Source of the DNA: Vigna angularis
Lineage: Eukaryota; Streptophyta; Magnoliopsida; Fabales; Fabaceae
Assembly (NCBI RefSeq): GCF_016808095.1
Contig: NC_068976.1
Span: forward strand, 30,932,371 to 30,996,370
DNA: 64,000 bases
Reading direction: 5' to 3'
Positions 22,698 to 34,483 of the stretch are shown here, piece after piece. Position 1 is the stretch's first letter; each line of letters begins with the position of its first letter. Position numbers and translations under genes: made by a program. Under the pieces are notes generated by a model, which saw only the letters and a list, made by a program, of their open reading frames with translations, ran no database searches and was not told where the DNA came from.

Positions 22698-24874
22698 TAG
22701 TGTTGTCAAAATGGGTTGTAACCCGCGAGCCAACCTGATTCACCACGGGTTTGAGCCGGGTTGGGTTTTAAAAAAATGTAATTTTTTTATGCGAGCTAGT
22801 TTTCAACTTGGCTCACTTAGAACCCGGCTCACCGGGTTGAACCCGTGGTGAGCCGGGGTGGCTCACCAACCCACCTAATTTAATTTAATTATTTATTATT
22901 TTGTGTTTGAATATTATTAGTTAATATTTTTTTATTATATTGTAGATAGTGATAAAAAAGAAGATGTTTCAAAAGAGAAAAATATTATAAATTTATCTAT
23001 TTAAGACTCTAATATTATAAATGGACAAGTGAGACAAAAATTAACAATATTAAAAACTTATTTGTTTGCCTTTTGTACATGTTTTTGGATTACGCTTGAT
23101 TTGTATGATAATTTTTTTTGGGGCTTAATAGCCTCTTTTGTCCCCAATTGTGCTCGGTTGTGTCAATTTGGTCCTTGGTTTTAAAAAAGTGTCTACTTGG
23201 TTCTGACTTAGTAAAATTTGTGTCAATGTTATCCCTTCCGTTAAAAAAAACAAACGGAGTTAATAATATGATGATATGGCAGTTTCTTTTCAAAAATTTT
23301 TTTAATCTTTAGGCCACATATTCCCTCCTGCCACGTCACGTCAGCTTTTCCTTCCCCAAACAGTAGAAACCTTAATTCCTCCACCGTCAGCAAAACCCTA
23401 TCCGCCACCACCACCTTGTCGCGCCGCAACAGTGAAGTCCAAACCCTATCCAACTATGTCGCCACCACCCACACCGTCAATGCCGCAAAGAACCTGCAAC
23501 CACCACATCGTCTTTCACCAACATTGTCTTTCACCATCAATGCCGCAACCACCCACACCGTGAAACCCATCCACCACCATGAACCATGTCGCGTCGTCAC
23601 CACTATGCCGGAAATCGCACAACCAGGTTCGAACCTACCATCCATCATCAATCTTGCGCAACCCAAATCACCAACAACAACATCATCTTCTTCCTCACGA
23701 TTAAGACCCAGAAAAACCCAGAAAAATCCCCAATTTTCAAACTCCCAATTCGCGCAAAACAGAAATGAAGGCTTACCATGTGGCAGCCCTTCCCCACCCA
23801 AAAATTAGGGTTTCAGATTGGGGAAGAGTGCTTTTGCGCCGTTAATTCGCGAGAATTGGGTTTCGGCCTTCCCATCTGCGGTGGCTACTGGTAACGTGAT
23901 GGTGTTTGGCGAATTGGAGGTCTTTTCCTTTTTGCAGGTGCTGAATTCAAGTGGATGGAGGTGCGAAGATGCGAACTCAGATCTCGTAGGATGAGGTTTT
24001 TTTTCTGATTTTGTGGTTTGCAGGTTTGGGCTTGGAGAAGGTGTGGTGGTTGCAGGTTCTCGTGATCCTGCAAGGAGAGGTTCGCTCTACGGTAGCGGTG
24101 GCATGGCGATTTAGGGTTTTTCTTGATGTGGTGATTTCTAGTATGCAGGTTTGGTGATGGTGAAAATTCATGGCGGAGCTCGCGGGTTTGATGGAGGTGG
24201 TAGATGGTGGTCGCGGCAGCTTGCGTGAGCTCGTGATGGATGGTGCCTTGCGGCAGCTTTGTAGCGTGGGTGGTGGTCTAATGAAGATGTTTCATGGTGG
24301 CGGCAGCGCATGATGTTAGCAGCTTCGTAGCTGTTGACAGCGGCGATTGTGGATGGTTCGGCAGCTAAGGATGGTTCGACAACTAAGGTTTGGTGCTTGA
24401 TGGAAGTTAGGATTTCTGAAGATGGTGATGACGTGGCAGCCAAGTTTATATTGTAAAATCCAATCTATAAAATCCACCTCATCTCTCATTGACACGTTAC
24501 CAATTTATATTACCATATCATCAATTCATTAACACCGTTAGTGTTTTTTAACGGAAGGGACAAAGCAGACACAAAATTTCCCAAGTCAGGATCAAGTAGA
24601 CACTTTTTTAAAACCAATGACCAAATTGACAAAACCGAGCACAACTGGGGACAAAAGAGGGTATTAAGCCTTTTTTTTGTTTTTGAATTGTATTGGGAGT
24701 TTAACATCGTTTTAGGATGACATTTATTTAAATTTGAATTAAAAAAATTATTTTTTTTATTTTTAAAAAAACCTTATAATTAAATGAGCTAGTGAGTCAA
24801 CCCGTTTAACCAACTAACCCGTGGTGGGTCGAGCCAGGCCGGGTCGAGCCGGATTACCTGTTTTGACAACTCTA
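22698..24874. mobile_element. Non-autonomous hAT-like element containing a nested Mutator-like element
   Basis: The left end TAGTGTTGTCAAAATGGGT pairs with the inverted right end TTTTGACAACTCTA. Inside both ends are inverted segments rich in CACCACGGGTT and AGCCGGGTT. The flanking 8-bp sequences AGCGTACA and GGCATACA match at 6 of 8 positions, consistent with an old hAT TSD. The element was about 630 bp before the Mutator-like element at 23121-24670 inserted into it. A relative without the insertion lies at 60905-61444. No transposase. Confidence 0.8.
23121..24670. mobile_element. Mutator-like non-autonomous element C, 1550 bp, nested in hAT
   Basis: The left end GGGCTTAATAGCCTCTTTTG matches the inverted right end (AGAGGGTATTAAGCC). 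TIRs are about 165 bp with modest divergence. The apparent 9-bp TSD TTTTTTTTG lies at 23112-23120 and 24671-24679, with one extra G at the left terminus. The centre is GC-rich, His/Pro/Thr-codon-like on the plus strand (frame 23416-23808) and Gly-rich on the other. I recognise no protein, and overlapping frames there are mutual shadows. The low-complexity CCACCA content may be captured or expanded sequence. Confidence 0.85.
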
Positions 24875-25276
24875 GGCATACACCTCTAGTGAGTTCCAAT
24901 GTCAATGGCCTGTATCCGGATAATTGAGTTTAGTGTCAAATGTTTATGTGTATCTATATGATTTATTATATTTAATTCATGATTAGCTTATATTTAATAT
25001 GACTTAACTATCTTAAGATAATCTTTTTGCACACTAACTTATCTTTGTTTTGTGTTTTGTTTGTCTCTTTTAAGATAATTGCTTTATGGTGTGAGCATAT
25101 GAGGAGTTAAGTGATATATGCCTCTTGTAGAAGGCAGCAATGATGAAAAATATTCTTTTTTAGGTTTTAATAGTTTTCTTGTTTAAGAGTTTTTGAAAAC
25201 TTTAAATCATCCTTAATTTTTTTTGCATATATTTATTATTATGATTATTTATATTTTAAGATAATTATATTAATAT

Positions 25277-25308
<32 letters not shown>
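25277..25308. repeat. (TA)n(GA)n microsatellite
   Basis: A TA run of about 18 bp followed directly by a GA run. Confidence 0.9.
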
Positions 25309-25334
25309 TAATAGAGAGATGTTTGCTAACTTAA

Positions 25335-25543
25335 GTAACTTCTTAAAGTGTACTAAATTTTAGTTGACAAAAAAATTTCTATTCATAAAAAAAATACTTT
25401 AAACACAGGGTATTTTAATAATTTTTATTTTTAATTTAAAATAAAATCAGAAATTATTCAAATACCCTTTACCTTAAAACTTAGAATGTATAATATATGA
25501 GATATTTTTGTCAACTAAAATTTGATACACTTTAAGATATTAC
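25335..25543. mobile_element. MITE-like inverted-repeat element, about 209 bp
   Basis: The left arm (AAAGTGTACTAAATTTTAG followed by TTGACAAAAA) is repeated inverted at the right end (about 25502-25543), with a shared outer GTAAY..CTTA. Arms are about 42 bp with few mismatches. The interior also pairs loosely (GGGTATTTTAATAATTT with AAATTATTCAAATACCC). I could not settle the TSD, so the superfamily is open. Confidence 0.7.
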
Positions 25544-25550
25544 AACAAAT

Positions 25551-25578
25551 CTATATATATATATATATATATATATGA
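25551..25578. repeat. (TA)n microsatellite
   Basis: TA run of about 27 bp, immediately right of the MITE. Confidence 0.9.
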
Positions 25579-28059
25579 CACAATCTGTTTTTTTTATTAA
25601 TATGATGATGTTTTATTTTATCAATGATAAGCTTTTAAAATGGATCTTACATATTACGCAAAAATAAAAATAAAAACAATAAAATTAAAAAATTCAACCA
25701 AATCAATAATCTCTCGTAATATTATGTATAATATATACTATTCATTTTCACCTAAAATCAAATTCTTGATTCAATAACATCGCAGGTTCAATTGTTATAT
25801 ATCATTTTACATTTTTTTTTTCTAAACTTGTTTTAACATAAATGCTTTCCAAATTCTTACATTTGATCCTCTTAACCATAGTAATCAAATTACAAAGTAT
25901 CTAACAAATAGATTAAATTAAATTTACCGATCCGAAGAAAAAAAAATTAAATTCCTAGATCAATCGTATTATCAATCAAATGTTGAAGTTAAAAATTATA
26001 ATTTCTCATAACATAAAATTCACATACAAAATTATCTGCACAAATTTAGACAATTTCCTAAATTTAAACGGTAATTTAAATTAAGATCCACATTAGCTTC
26101 CCCTATCAAACCCTAGATACAAGCAAGGAAATACATATTTCTCAATCCAATGCCAACAAGAAAGAGGAGAGAACTTGGGATCCAAGAATGAAAACAAAAA
26201 ACAACTTACCCCAAATGAAGTTCTCACAAGTTGATCATGATTTTTTTTTTCTAGATTTTGTTTGAAAACCGAAAGAAAGAAAAGGAAGAAAAATTCTTCA
26301 AATGCTTAGAGATGACAAATTAGAGAAAACAAAATTAAAAGATATAATAAATTAAGAGATATGAATAAGAAAATTATTTATTGTTCTACTTATATTATTA
26401 AAATAAAATTTAAAAATAAATATAATTCTTAATTTAACATTTACGTTTTCTCGCTTAATACCCATATAAACAATTCCTTATCATATATTAAAATTGGGTT
26501 ATTTTAAGGAATTTCGACTTTATATAGTGATATAAAGTTTTTGAATGTTTTACAACTAAAGTATTATTTAATATTTACCAAAAAGGAAATAGTTAAAAGA
26601 ATTTAACAAATTGCAATATTCAGTAATTTTCAATAAAATGTTCACTAATATGTATTAAGGATTGTAATCATGGTTTTATTGCGTATAGTAAGATTATTAA
26701 TTTCGTAATTATTATTTTAAAATTCATATTTAAAATGATTTATACCGTATAAAAATCTTATTATTGATGATGAATTAAAATTAAATTATTTTTAAAGCAA
26801 CAAATAAGGCAAATATTTGAAGACGGTTTATAATGGGATAGTAATATAAATTCTTTCAATATAGTCCAATTGAAATATTTAATATTTACTAAAAAGGAAA
26901 TAAAAAATTTGACAAGTTCAAAATATACTTCTGGTAGTGATTCTTGAAACACTCCAAATGGATTATGACACTACTAATTAGTGTATTATATAGTTAGTAT
27001 TATAAGTAAATAACTATGTAAATATATTATGTATTTACATTCTTTTACAAAACTTTTAGTAAAATTTTAAGAATATATAAAATTTTAATAAATAGAAAGA
27101 TCTATATAAGACAGAGATCATATATACAATAATTATTCATTAACATATCATCAACAATCTCATTATTTTATATTATTTATTCTTGTATCATTATTATCTA
27201 TCATTATTATCTGTTCACCGTATAATATATTTGTTTAAGTAAAATATTGTAGAAATGTCATAAAGAATAAGTTTATTCTACTATGAGAGACTTTGTGAAT
27301 GTGATAAATACTAGAAACTATATAAAAAACATTCATTTTATTATTTTCGTGAGTTTAGAAAACAAACACTCTCAGCTTCAAGACTCCAAACCAAGAACAT
27401 GGCAAAAATTATCTAAACTTGCAAAAGAAGACACAAATAACCTTTATATATCTAGAAATCTAATGGTCTGTTCACTTAGAGGAATGGAGAGGAATTTACT
27501 GTTTGGATGGATCAGTGCAGATGAAAAGACCCTCAAACAATTGCTTGAAAGACCCTCAAACAAAGAAACATTCAACTTATAATATATTAACCAAAAATAT
27601 TATCTTTAAATATTTTTTTAATATATTCAATAGTTTTATAGTACTTATAAATTAAAGTAAAAGAATAATTTAAATATATATTTTTCTTTATTATTTTAAA
27701 CTAAGTTTTATTCATTCTAGTATATTTATGAGATTTACATTATTTAAAATTGAGGGTAAAAATAATTTAAATACATTTGTTAAATTTTTAGAATATTTAA
27801 ACAAAAAAAATAAAACAATATCTTATATCTAATTATTAGCCTTAATAATATTATAATAATAATATTTCATAAGATTTAAAATGAGTTATCAACATAATAG
27901 TTTATTATTGTTTTTTCGTATTATGTTAATAAGTAATTTATAGATAGTATTGCTAATGAATAAAAATATTTTATAATTTTTAGTTCATTTAAATAGAATT
28001 ATTTTTAATGTAGTTTTTTCATTCCACCATTTTCATAATATATGGCATTTTGTCCTTGG

Positions 28060-28235
28060 CGGCATGAAGACACTCTTGAAAGCTTCGTTCCAATCTTTTG
28101 GGGTTCGCTTAGCTCTCCGATGAAAACGGAGCGATTGAAAAGACAAGAGTGTATTGTCTATGGGAGGGTGCACCGTGTGGGTGCTGCCGCACTAGGAGCG
28201 GAATACACGTGTCCTCAGTAGTCATCTCCCCGATG
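28060..28235. other. GC-richer island in AT-rich DNA, unidentified
   Basis: About 175 bp with near-balanced composition inside very AT-rich DNA. It contains a small hairpin (GCTCTCCGATGAAAACGGAGC), an outer inverted pair (CACTCTTG / CAAGAGTG) enclosing it, and GGGAGGGTGCACCGTGTGGGT, also found with two changes at about 15.03 kb. It could be a structured RNA, an exon remnant or a repeat fragment. No A/B box, USE/TATA or clear protein was identified. Confidence 0.4.
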
Positions 28236-28851
28236 CAGTATATTACTACATAATATTTTTCTTATGATAATTTATTTTTTAATTTTTTTTACTAATTCGA
28301 AGGTTATTATTGTTTTAACAAATGAATTAATAGTAATGATATTACTACTAATATAGTTTTTCAGTCAAATTCATAGTAATGATATTACTATAATAATATA
28401 TGATATTTTTTGTTTGTAATATTCCAACGAATTAAATTTAACAAATAATATATTATTCATTTTTTATATTAAATATTTTTATTATAATGTTATCATATTT
28501 GATTTAGAGATATTTTATCTAGGAGTTAAATATATTTTTAGTTTTTTAAATTTTAGGATATGTTCACTTGAAAGAGATGATTTGGAGGAAAGGGAGTAAA
28601 AAATTTGAATATATTTGAGAGTAAATTGCTAATTGTTTTTTGAAAGGATTTAGAAGTAAATGAGAGTGAATTTTGAAATAAAATTGATGAAAGTTTATGC
28701 AAAATTTAACTATTGTGATAGATTAAAAAAATAATTTATTGGATAAAAATGAAAATTATTAAATTGTCATTGATGATAACAGTAATATAATATTATATTT
28801 ATGAATAACAAATTATTATTATTTCTATTATTATTATTATTTAATTATATC

Positions 28852-28853
<2 letters not shown>

Positions 28854-28936
<83 letters not shown>
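28854..28936. repeat. Compound (AT)n(GT)n microsatellite
   Basis: An AT run of about 65 bp followed by a GT run of about 18 bp, both uninterrupted. Confidence 0.95.
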
Positions 28937-29108
28937 TATAAAATTTAAATTTATTGTTTCACATGACTAATCTCTAATTCACCTTGTATACTGAAATAAC
29001 AAAAACAGTAGAATATTTTCATAAAAATACGAGGAAATTTACGTAAAAGTACTGAATATAAACATTAAGATAACTATTGTTAACATCAACAATTTTATTT
29101 TTATTTTT

Positions 29109-29164
<56 letters not shown>
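29109..29164. repeat. Compound (TTA)n(TA)n microsatellite
   Basis: A short TTA run followed by about 40 bp of TA. Confidence 0.9.
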
Positions 29165-29167
<3 letters not shown>

Positions 29168-31864
29168 GAAATTTGTAAGTGGATATTCTTCATGTAGATA
29201 TTGTATCCTCTCTAATTTCCAGGTACAAAATTATGGTTAATGAAAGTTTTAACGACCATCTATAAATCATATTTAATTTACAGAAAATTTCGTCTCTTTC
29301 AACTTATTAATATATTCGGTTTAGCATAAAAGACCTACATATACCATAAATTTTTTAATGTATTATCCAGTAAACCATCTAAAAGCCTACTTATTTCCTA
29401 GTAGAAACTCTTTCAACTATGTATTATTTATCTAAATTAAAATGTTTAAATATAATATATATATATATATATATAATTTAAATATTTTAATTTCGATAAA
29501 TCATATATATAGAGAAGTAGATAGAAAGAAAGAAATATAGATAGAAAAAGAGAAATAGATAAATAAATAGACAGATATATGGATATATATAAATAGCCAG
29601 TATAGAATATATTTTAAAAATATATATATTATAGAATATATTTTTAAAAAATATATGTTATAAAATACCCTTTAAAAGTTATATAAATAAACCTATAAAA
29701 TAATATATTTGAAAAAAAAATTAATGCTATTTATGGTTCTATATACTATTTTTTAAATGCTATTTACAATATATTAATATATATTTTGTAACGAATTTTG
29801 ACGGTTTCATATAATTATCATCCGTCATATATTATACGTTAGATGAGTTTTAATAAATCGTATTACAAGAATATTTTAATGATTTATGATCATTACAAGA
29901 ATAACGCAACAATAATAATAATTTTCTATTAAGCCTACTTATTTTATTTGGGGTATCTTGTATTTATACTTTGTATCGTGGCACTTTATCTTTTTCTTTT
30001 TAGCTTAAGCAGGGTCCAATATTATCATTGGTTTATTTCATTAATTTTGTCTTAATTAAGTAATAACTAATTACTAGTATCATATTTGAGGTGATCCAAG
30101 ATTTTGAATCACAAAAGAGAAGGCATGATTGAAACTTACTAATAAGGGATAACCAACCTATTCGCATAAAAAACGCTTGCAGTGAATCCTAGCTTTTAGG
30201 TAAAGCCATCAACAGTAATTGAATGTGCACGTCCATCAATAAGCACGCGTTGGAGAAAAACAAGTCCTCAAATGGACCTTCCTGGCAAATCTTATCTTTA
30301 CTTCTACAATACCAAAAGTAAATAACACCATTGCCAACACCCTTTTCAAGAACACTCACACTATCAATGAAGGAGCGTAGCATCAATGACCACCACTACT
30401 TCCAAAAATATTCTTGAACGTGGTAATGGACTTACTCGTAACCATCACTTCTATCTCATCTTTTGATCAAACAAATATTTCATACACCAAAACTACTTCC
30501 ATTTAGATAATGCCTCTAGAGTTTTAAAGTAAAGATCACAACTTTCAATTCCAAATCATGAGTTAGATAATTTCTTTCATGTACTTTTGAGTAAGAAATG
30601 CATAAGTTAATGTCTTTTCATTCTACATTAAAATACAACTCAATCTCTCACATGAATAAATAATTTAAAAGGTTGACTAGGTATCGTAAATTGTGAACAC
30701 AAGAACATGAGTTCATTTACTCTTCAAAACTCTATTCACATTGTTCTACTAAAAAAAAAGTATTTCTCCCTCCACCTCACCCATTTCATCCTGCATCTCC
30801 CATTAGACTTTCATTTATTTTCATCTTTGTCCACTGTTTCTATAAACCTTGTATGCACTCCTTTCGCTAATTATTTAACTGTTGAGTTGTTGTTTGTGAG
30901 AGTTGTTCTTCGTGAGAACTTGTCTTCTAAAGTGTTGTGGTGATACACTAATGATCATTGTGATTTGGATGTTAGTGGCGGCCGTGTGCTGTGTAGTGTG
31001 GTTCGTGGAGGAGAAAGATGAAGAAAGATGGTAAGAAAAGACATTCGAGGTTAGTTGTTATAATAGTAAACACCCTTAACTGGGGTTGGAACTGCGGTTA
31101 AGGGAACACCGGCATCCGAACACCGATTAGGTCTTGCTACACTTTGAAGTTCGGCAGGCCTCAACTGAACTTCAAAGTTCGGTTAGTGTTTGGCGCACTT
31201 CAAACTTCGCCATTATTTTTAGCGCACTTCCAATTGTGCATGTTATAAGTTTTTGTGTTATTATATTTTTTTAATACTATTTAGTTTTAGATAATTTATT
31301 TTTGACATATATTATGTTGTTTTATTTATTTGTTTAATATTTTTATGTTTTTTATTTGTTTATTTAAATTGTAATATTTATTTGTTAATCAATATGTTTT
31401 TATTTTTTTATTATTTTGTTTTTAATATTTTTTGTTATTTATGATTTATTAGTTAACTTTGTAAATGTTATTTTTTTAGTAGTTGACTTTTTGTATTAAA
31501 AATATAATAACAAACAAATAAAAAAACAATAATAATTACATAATAATAAATATTGAAATAATTAATAAATAATCAAAACAATTACAGATTAATAATAAAT
31601 TAAGAAAGAATTAGAAAAAAATTGCAACAAAAATAAATAAAAAATTTGAAGCAATGAAGTGTGAAGTGCTCCAGCCACAAGAGAAGCAAGAGAAGCAAAT
31701 GAAGTGCCCTGAGAGAAAAAAATGAAATGCGTAAGGAGTGTAGGGATTTTGTGTTTGATGATTAAACACTCTTCTAACACGGGCTGATAGGGACAAATAT
31801 GGAAATTAAATAAAAGTTGGAGGTGTAGGATGAAATAGGTAAGGTGTAAAAAAAATCATTTAAA

Positions 31865-33355
31865 ACAAGATTATCTTTCCTTGTCAATTGAGTTAAAGGA
31901 GACACTATCTTTCAAAAACCTTCAATAAATGTCCTCTAATACCTTTTCAACCCCATAAAACTCCTAACTTCAACAACAATTTTAAGACATCCCAACTAAA
32001 CCACAATTCCATGTTAAATGGATCCACTATAATTCTTTAAGCTAAGATGATATGTCCCACAAATTGTATTTCTGACATCTAGAACGCACACTTCGACAGT
32101 TTGACATATAATTGTTTTTCCCTTAGGATGTTCAAGGGAGCCCTAAGATGTTTTACATGTTCCTTCCTAGTGCATGAGTAGATCAAAATATCATCTATGA
32201 ACACCACCACAAACTTATCAAGAGATGGTCTGAATATTTGATTTATATAATCCATGAAGATTGTCAAAGTATTGGTCACACCAAGAAGCATAACTAAGTA
32301 CTCATATCGATACCATACCCTGATCTAAAAGAAATATTTTACACATCATATGCTTTAAACTGTAACTAATGGTAGCCTGAACACAAATTTATCTTAGAAA
32401 AGACAATTGCTCCTTGTTACTAATCCAAGAGGTTGTTAATTTTAGGAAGATCACACTTATTCTTGATTGTTAGTTTGTTTAATTGTCTGTAGTCCACATG
32501 TAGCCTGAAGCTACCATTATTTTTCTTCACTAATAGGACAAGTGCTTCCCATGGTGACACATTAGGTCAAATGAACTTTTTCTCCAATAATTCTTCTTCT
32601 ATTTGCTTCTTCAATTCACTCAACTCAACTAGGGCCATTCTCTGACAATGGTCTTGTTATAGGCACCAAGTCAATGAAAATCTCTACTTTTCTTTTTGGA
32701 GGTAATCCAATAACTTCCTGTAGAGATACATCTATAAAACTCACTCACTACAGGTATATCAATCCTTTGAACGTCACTTTGTACTTCTATCCAAGTCAAA
32801 ATTGCATCTCCATGTGCCCTATTTTTAACTCATTCCAAATATGTTGCACAAATAACTATAACATCTCCTTTGATTCGGGAAATATCACTTTCTTCTTGTT
32901 GCAATCAATGAAGATGTTATTGCGAGATAGTCAATCCATCCCTATGATTACATCCAATCCTTGTAGAGGAATACAAATCAAATGTATTTTGAATTGATAT
33001 CCCTCTACAATGACTAGAAACTCATAATAAACCAAAGATTTAGACATTTGACCAAAGGTTGGAGTGACATCACTAAGTCAAACGATAACTCTCTTAGTGG
33101 TAATTTCAACTCGTTCACACAATTTCTTGATACAAATGAATGTGTTACCTCAGAATCTTATATAACACATGTCTAAGATCAAATTACTTGATCTAGACGA
33201 GGTCTTAGTGATAATATACACTTTCCCTACTGCTTGTGATCTATCACCCTTATTCCCACCTAGTTGTTGATGCAACAATGATCTAGCTGAAATGATTGAC
33301 CTCTTATAGGACAATCTCTAGCATAATGTTCCTCCCTCTGACAAGTAAAACATAC
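31865..33355 (-). pseudogene. Ty3/Gypsy gag-pol relic (zinc knuckle to RT)
   Basis: Read on the minus strand from 33355: a CCHC knuckle (CFTCQREEHYARDC, about 33350-33308), a long decayed protease region, an RT segment with [19 protein letters not shown] (about 32500-32440), the catalytic block [13 protein letters not shown] (32210-32170), then KLSKCAF and GHIILA-like pieces down to about 31870. The order fits Gypsy pol, but many stops and frame changes make it non-functional. Its 5' end is cut off at 33355/33356 by the Sirevirus LTR, and the missing gag does not reappear beyond that element. Confidence 0.85.
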
Positions 33356-33546
33356 TGTTAGCAAATTGATGAAGATGAAGTTTTGATGATGTCCAAATCA
33401 AGTCAAGAACAAACAAGACTCATGAAGAATGATCTTTGAAGACTTGTAATCTTTTGTAATAATTGTATGAATATAGGAAAATTAGTAGTTTATGTATGCA
33501 TTCAAAAGTGATGTAAAAATAAGCCATAAGCAAAATTCTGTGCAGT

Positions 33547-33812
33547 GCTAATCGATTAACAAGAGGTGCTAATCGATTAGCGTTAATCGATTAACAAGGG
33601 CTGTTAATCGATTGTTCCAGTGCGCCATGAAGAAGCCCAGCAGTGCAGTGCTAATCGATTAACAGAGGGTGTTAATCGATTAGCGTTAATCGATTAACAA
33701 GGGCTGTTAATCGATTAACAAGGTGAACGTTTGAAAAACTAGCCGTTTTTAGAGCCGTTGAAGTATCCGTTGGGTTGTTAATCGATTAACCACTGTAGCT
33801 AATCGATTAACA
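33547..33812. repeat. Ten-copy TTAATCGATTAA palindrome array in LTR
   Basis: Ten occurrences of (T/C)TAATCGATT(A/G) in about 265 bp, many as perfect palindromes TTAATCGATTAA or CTAATCGATTAG. The first four (to 33616) and the next four (33650-33720) form a duplicated block with the same linkers (GTGCTAATCGATTAACA, TTAGCGTTAATCGATTAAC, AAGGGCTGTTAATCGATT); two more copies follow at about 33778 and 33799. The array sits 50-310 bp upstream of the TATA box, the enhancer position of the LTR. Confidence 0.95.
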
Positions 33813-33858
33813 CAGTCAGAAAGTCTAAAAGCGAAAATGGAGGAGCCTTTGGATGAGT

Positions 33859-33868
33859 CTATAAATAG
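33859..33868 (+). promoter_or_regulatory. LTR TATA box
   Basis: CTATAAATAG, placed between the palindrome array and a CT-rich leader. It lies within an inverted repeat GAGTCTAT-AA-ATAGACTC. Position and sequence fit the U3 promoter of the element. Confidence 0.75.
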
Positions 33869-34451
33869 ACTCTCATTTTCTCTCAACTCCAACTCTTCCC
33901 TTGTGCTCAAATACTCTGAAACTCTTGAGAATTGTGTGCTCTTGCTCAGCTAAGGAAACTCTGTCTGTAGAGTTGGTGAAATACTGCTACGGTGATAGAG
34001 GAATAGCTGATTCATCCTTGGTGTATCTAAGGAAGTGTTTGGAAGAGGAATTCATCCTTCGTGAAGTATTCGGAGGAAGTGTTTCATCCTTTGTGAAGAT
34101 TCAAAGGAGGTGTTGTTTCATCTCTTGTGGCTTCAAGAGAGGTGTTTTCTAAACTTTTACAAATTGTATCTGTGTGATTGTAGTTTGTAATAGTTTTGTG
34201 ATTAGTGAAGTGTTTATCTTGTTTTGAGATAAGCGACTGGACGTAGGATTGGTAAGATCCGAACCAGGATAAAATCATCTGTGCAAATTTCTCTCAAACC
34301 TTACTCTACTTTATTGTCTTTATTATCTGCTAAGTAAGTTTAATTGAGTAGAAATTTTTAAGGCACACGTTTTTAGTAAGAACCAATTCACCCCCCCCCC
34401 TCTTGGTTTGCTATTCCACGCTAACCATTCCGCTGCAGCCGCTCTGACATT

Positions 34452-34463
34452 TGGTATCAGAGC
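34452..34463 (+). other. Primer-binding site (initiator tRNA-Met type)
   Basis: TGGTATCAGAGC, two bases after the LTR end; the standard Copia primer site. Confidence 0.92.
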
Positions 34464-34483
34464 TTGCTTTGATAGTCATTCAA

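Larger units (their letters stand above)
24875..31864. other. Long gene-poor AT-rich region
   Basis: No convincing gene in 7 kb. Items seen: right part of an LTR-like sequence to about 25020; microsatellites near 25277-25308, 25551-25578, 28854-28936, 29109-29164 and 29454-29476; a MITE at 25335-25543; a GC island at 28060-28235; a short hairpin at 31141-31178. The open frames at 27283-27582 (99 codons, ATG start), 30189-30386 (minus) and 30707-30943 match nothing I know and have no visible gene context; the first is the least implausible as a small gene. Confidence 0.55.
33356..34449 (+). repeat. 5' LTR of the Sirevirus-like element, 1094 bp
   Basis: Starts TGTTAGCAAATTG and ends CCGCTCTGACA, two bases before the PBS. 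It includes ten palindromic TAATCGATTA-type motifs (33547-33812), a TATA box near 33860, a pyrimidine-rich leader and a run of ten C residues near 34391-34400. Confidence 0.88.

Noticed and set aside
23454..23801. 115-codon minus frame in element C
   Set aside because: Complement of the His/Pro/Thr-rich plus frame; both derive from CCACCA-type composition.
30189..30386. 65-codon minus frame
   Set aside because: No recognisable domain and no splice context; could be a gene remnant but cannot be supported.
33547..33812. CRISPR-like look of the palindrome array
   Set aside because: Repeats are short palindromes with duplicated linkers inside a plant LTR; no spacers or cas genes, and the organism is eukaryotic.
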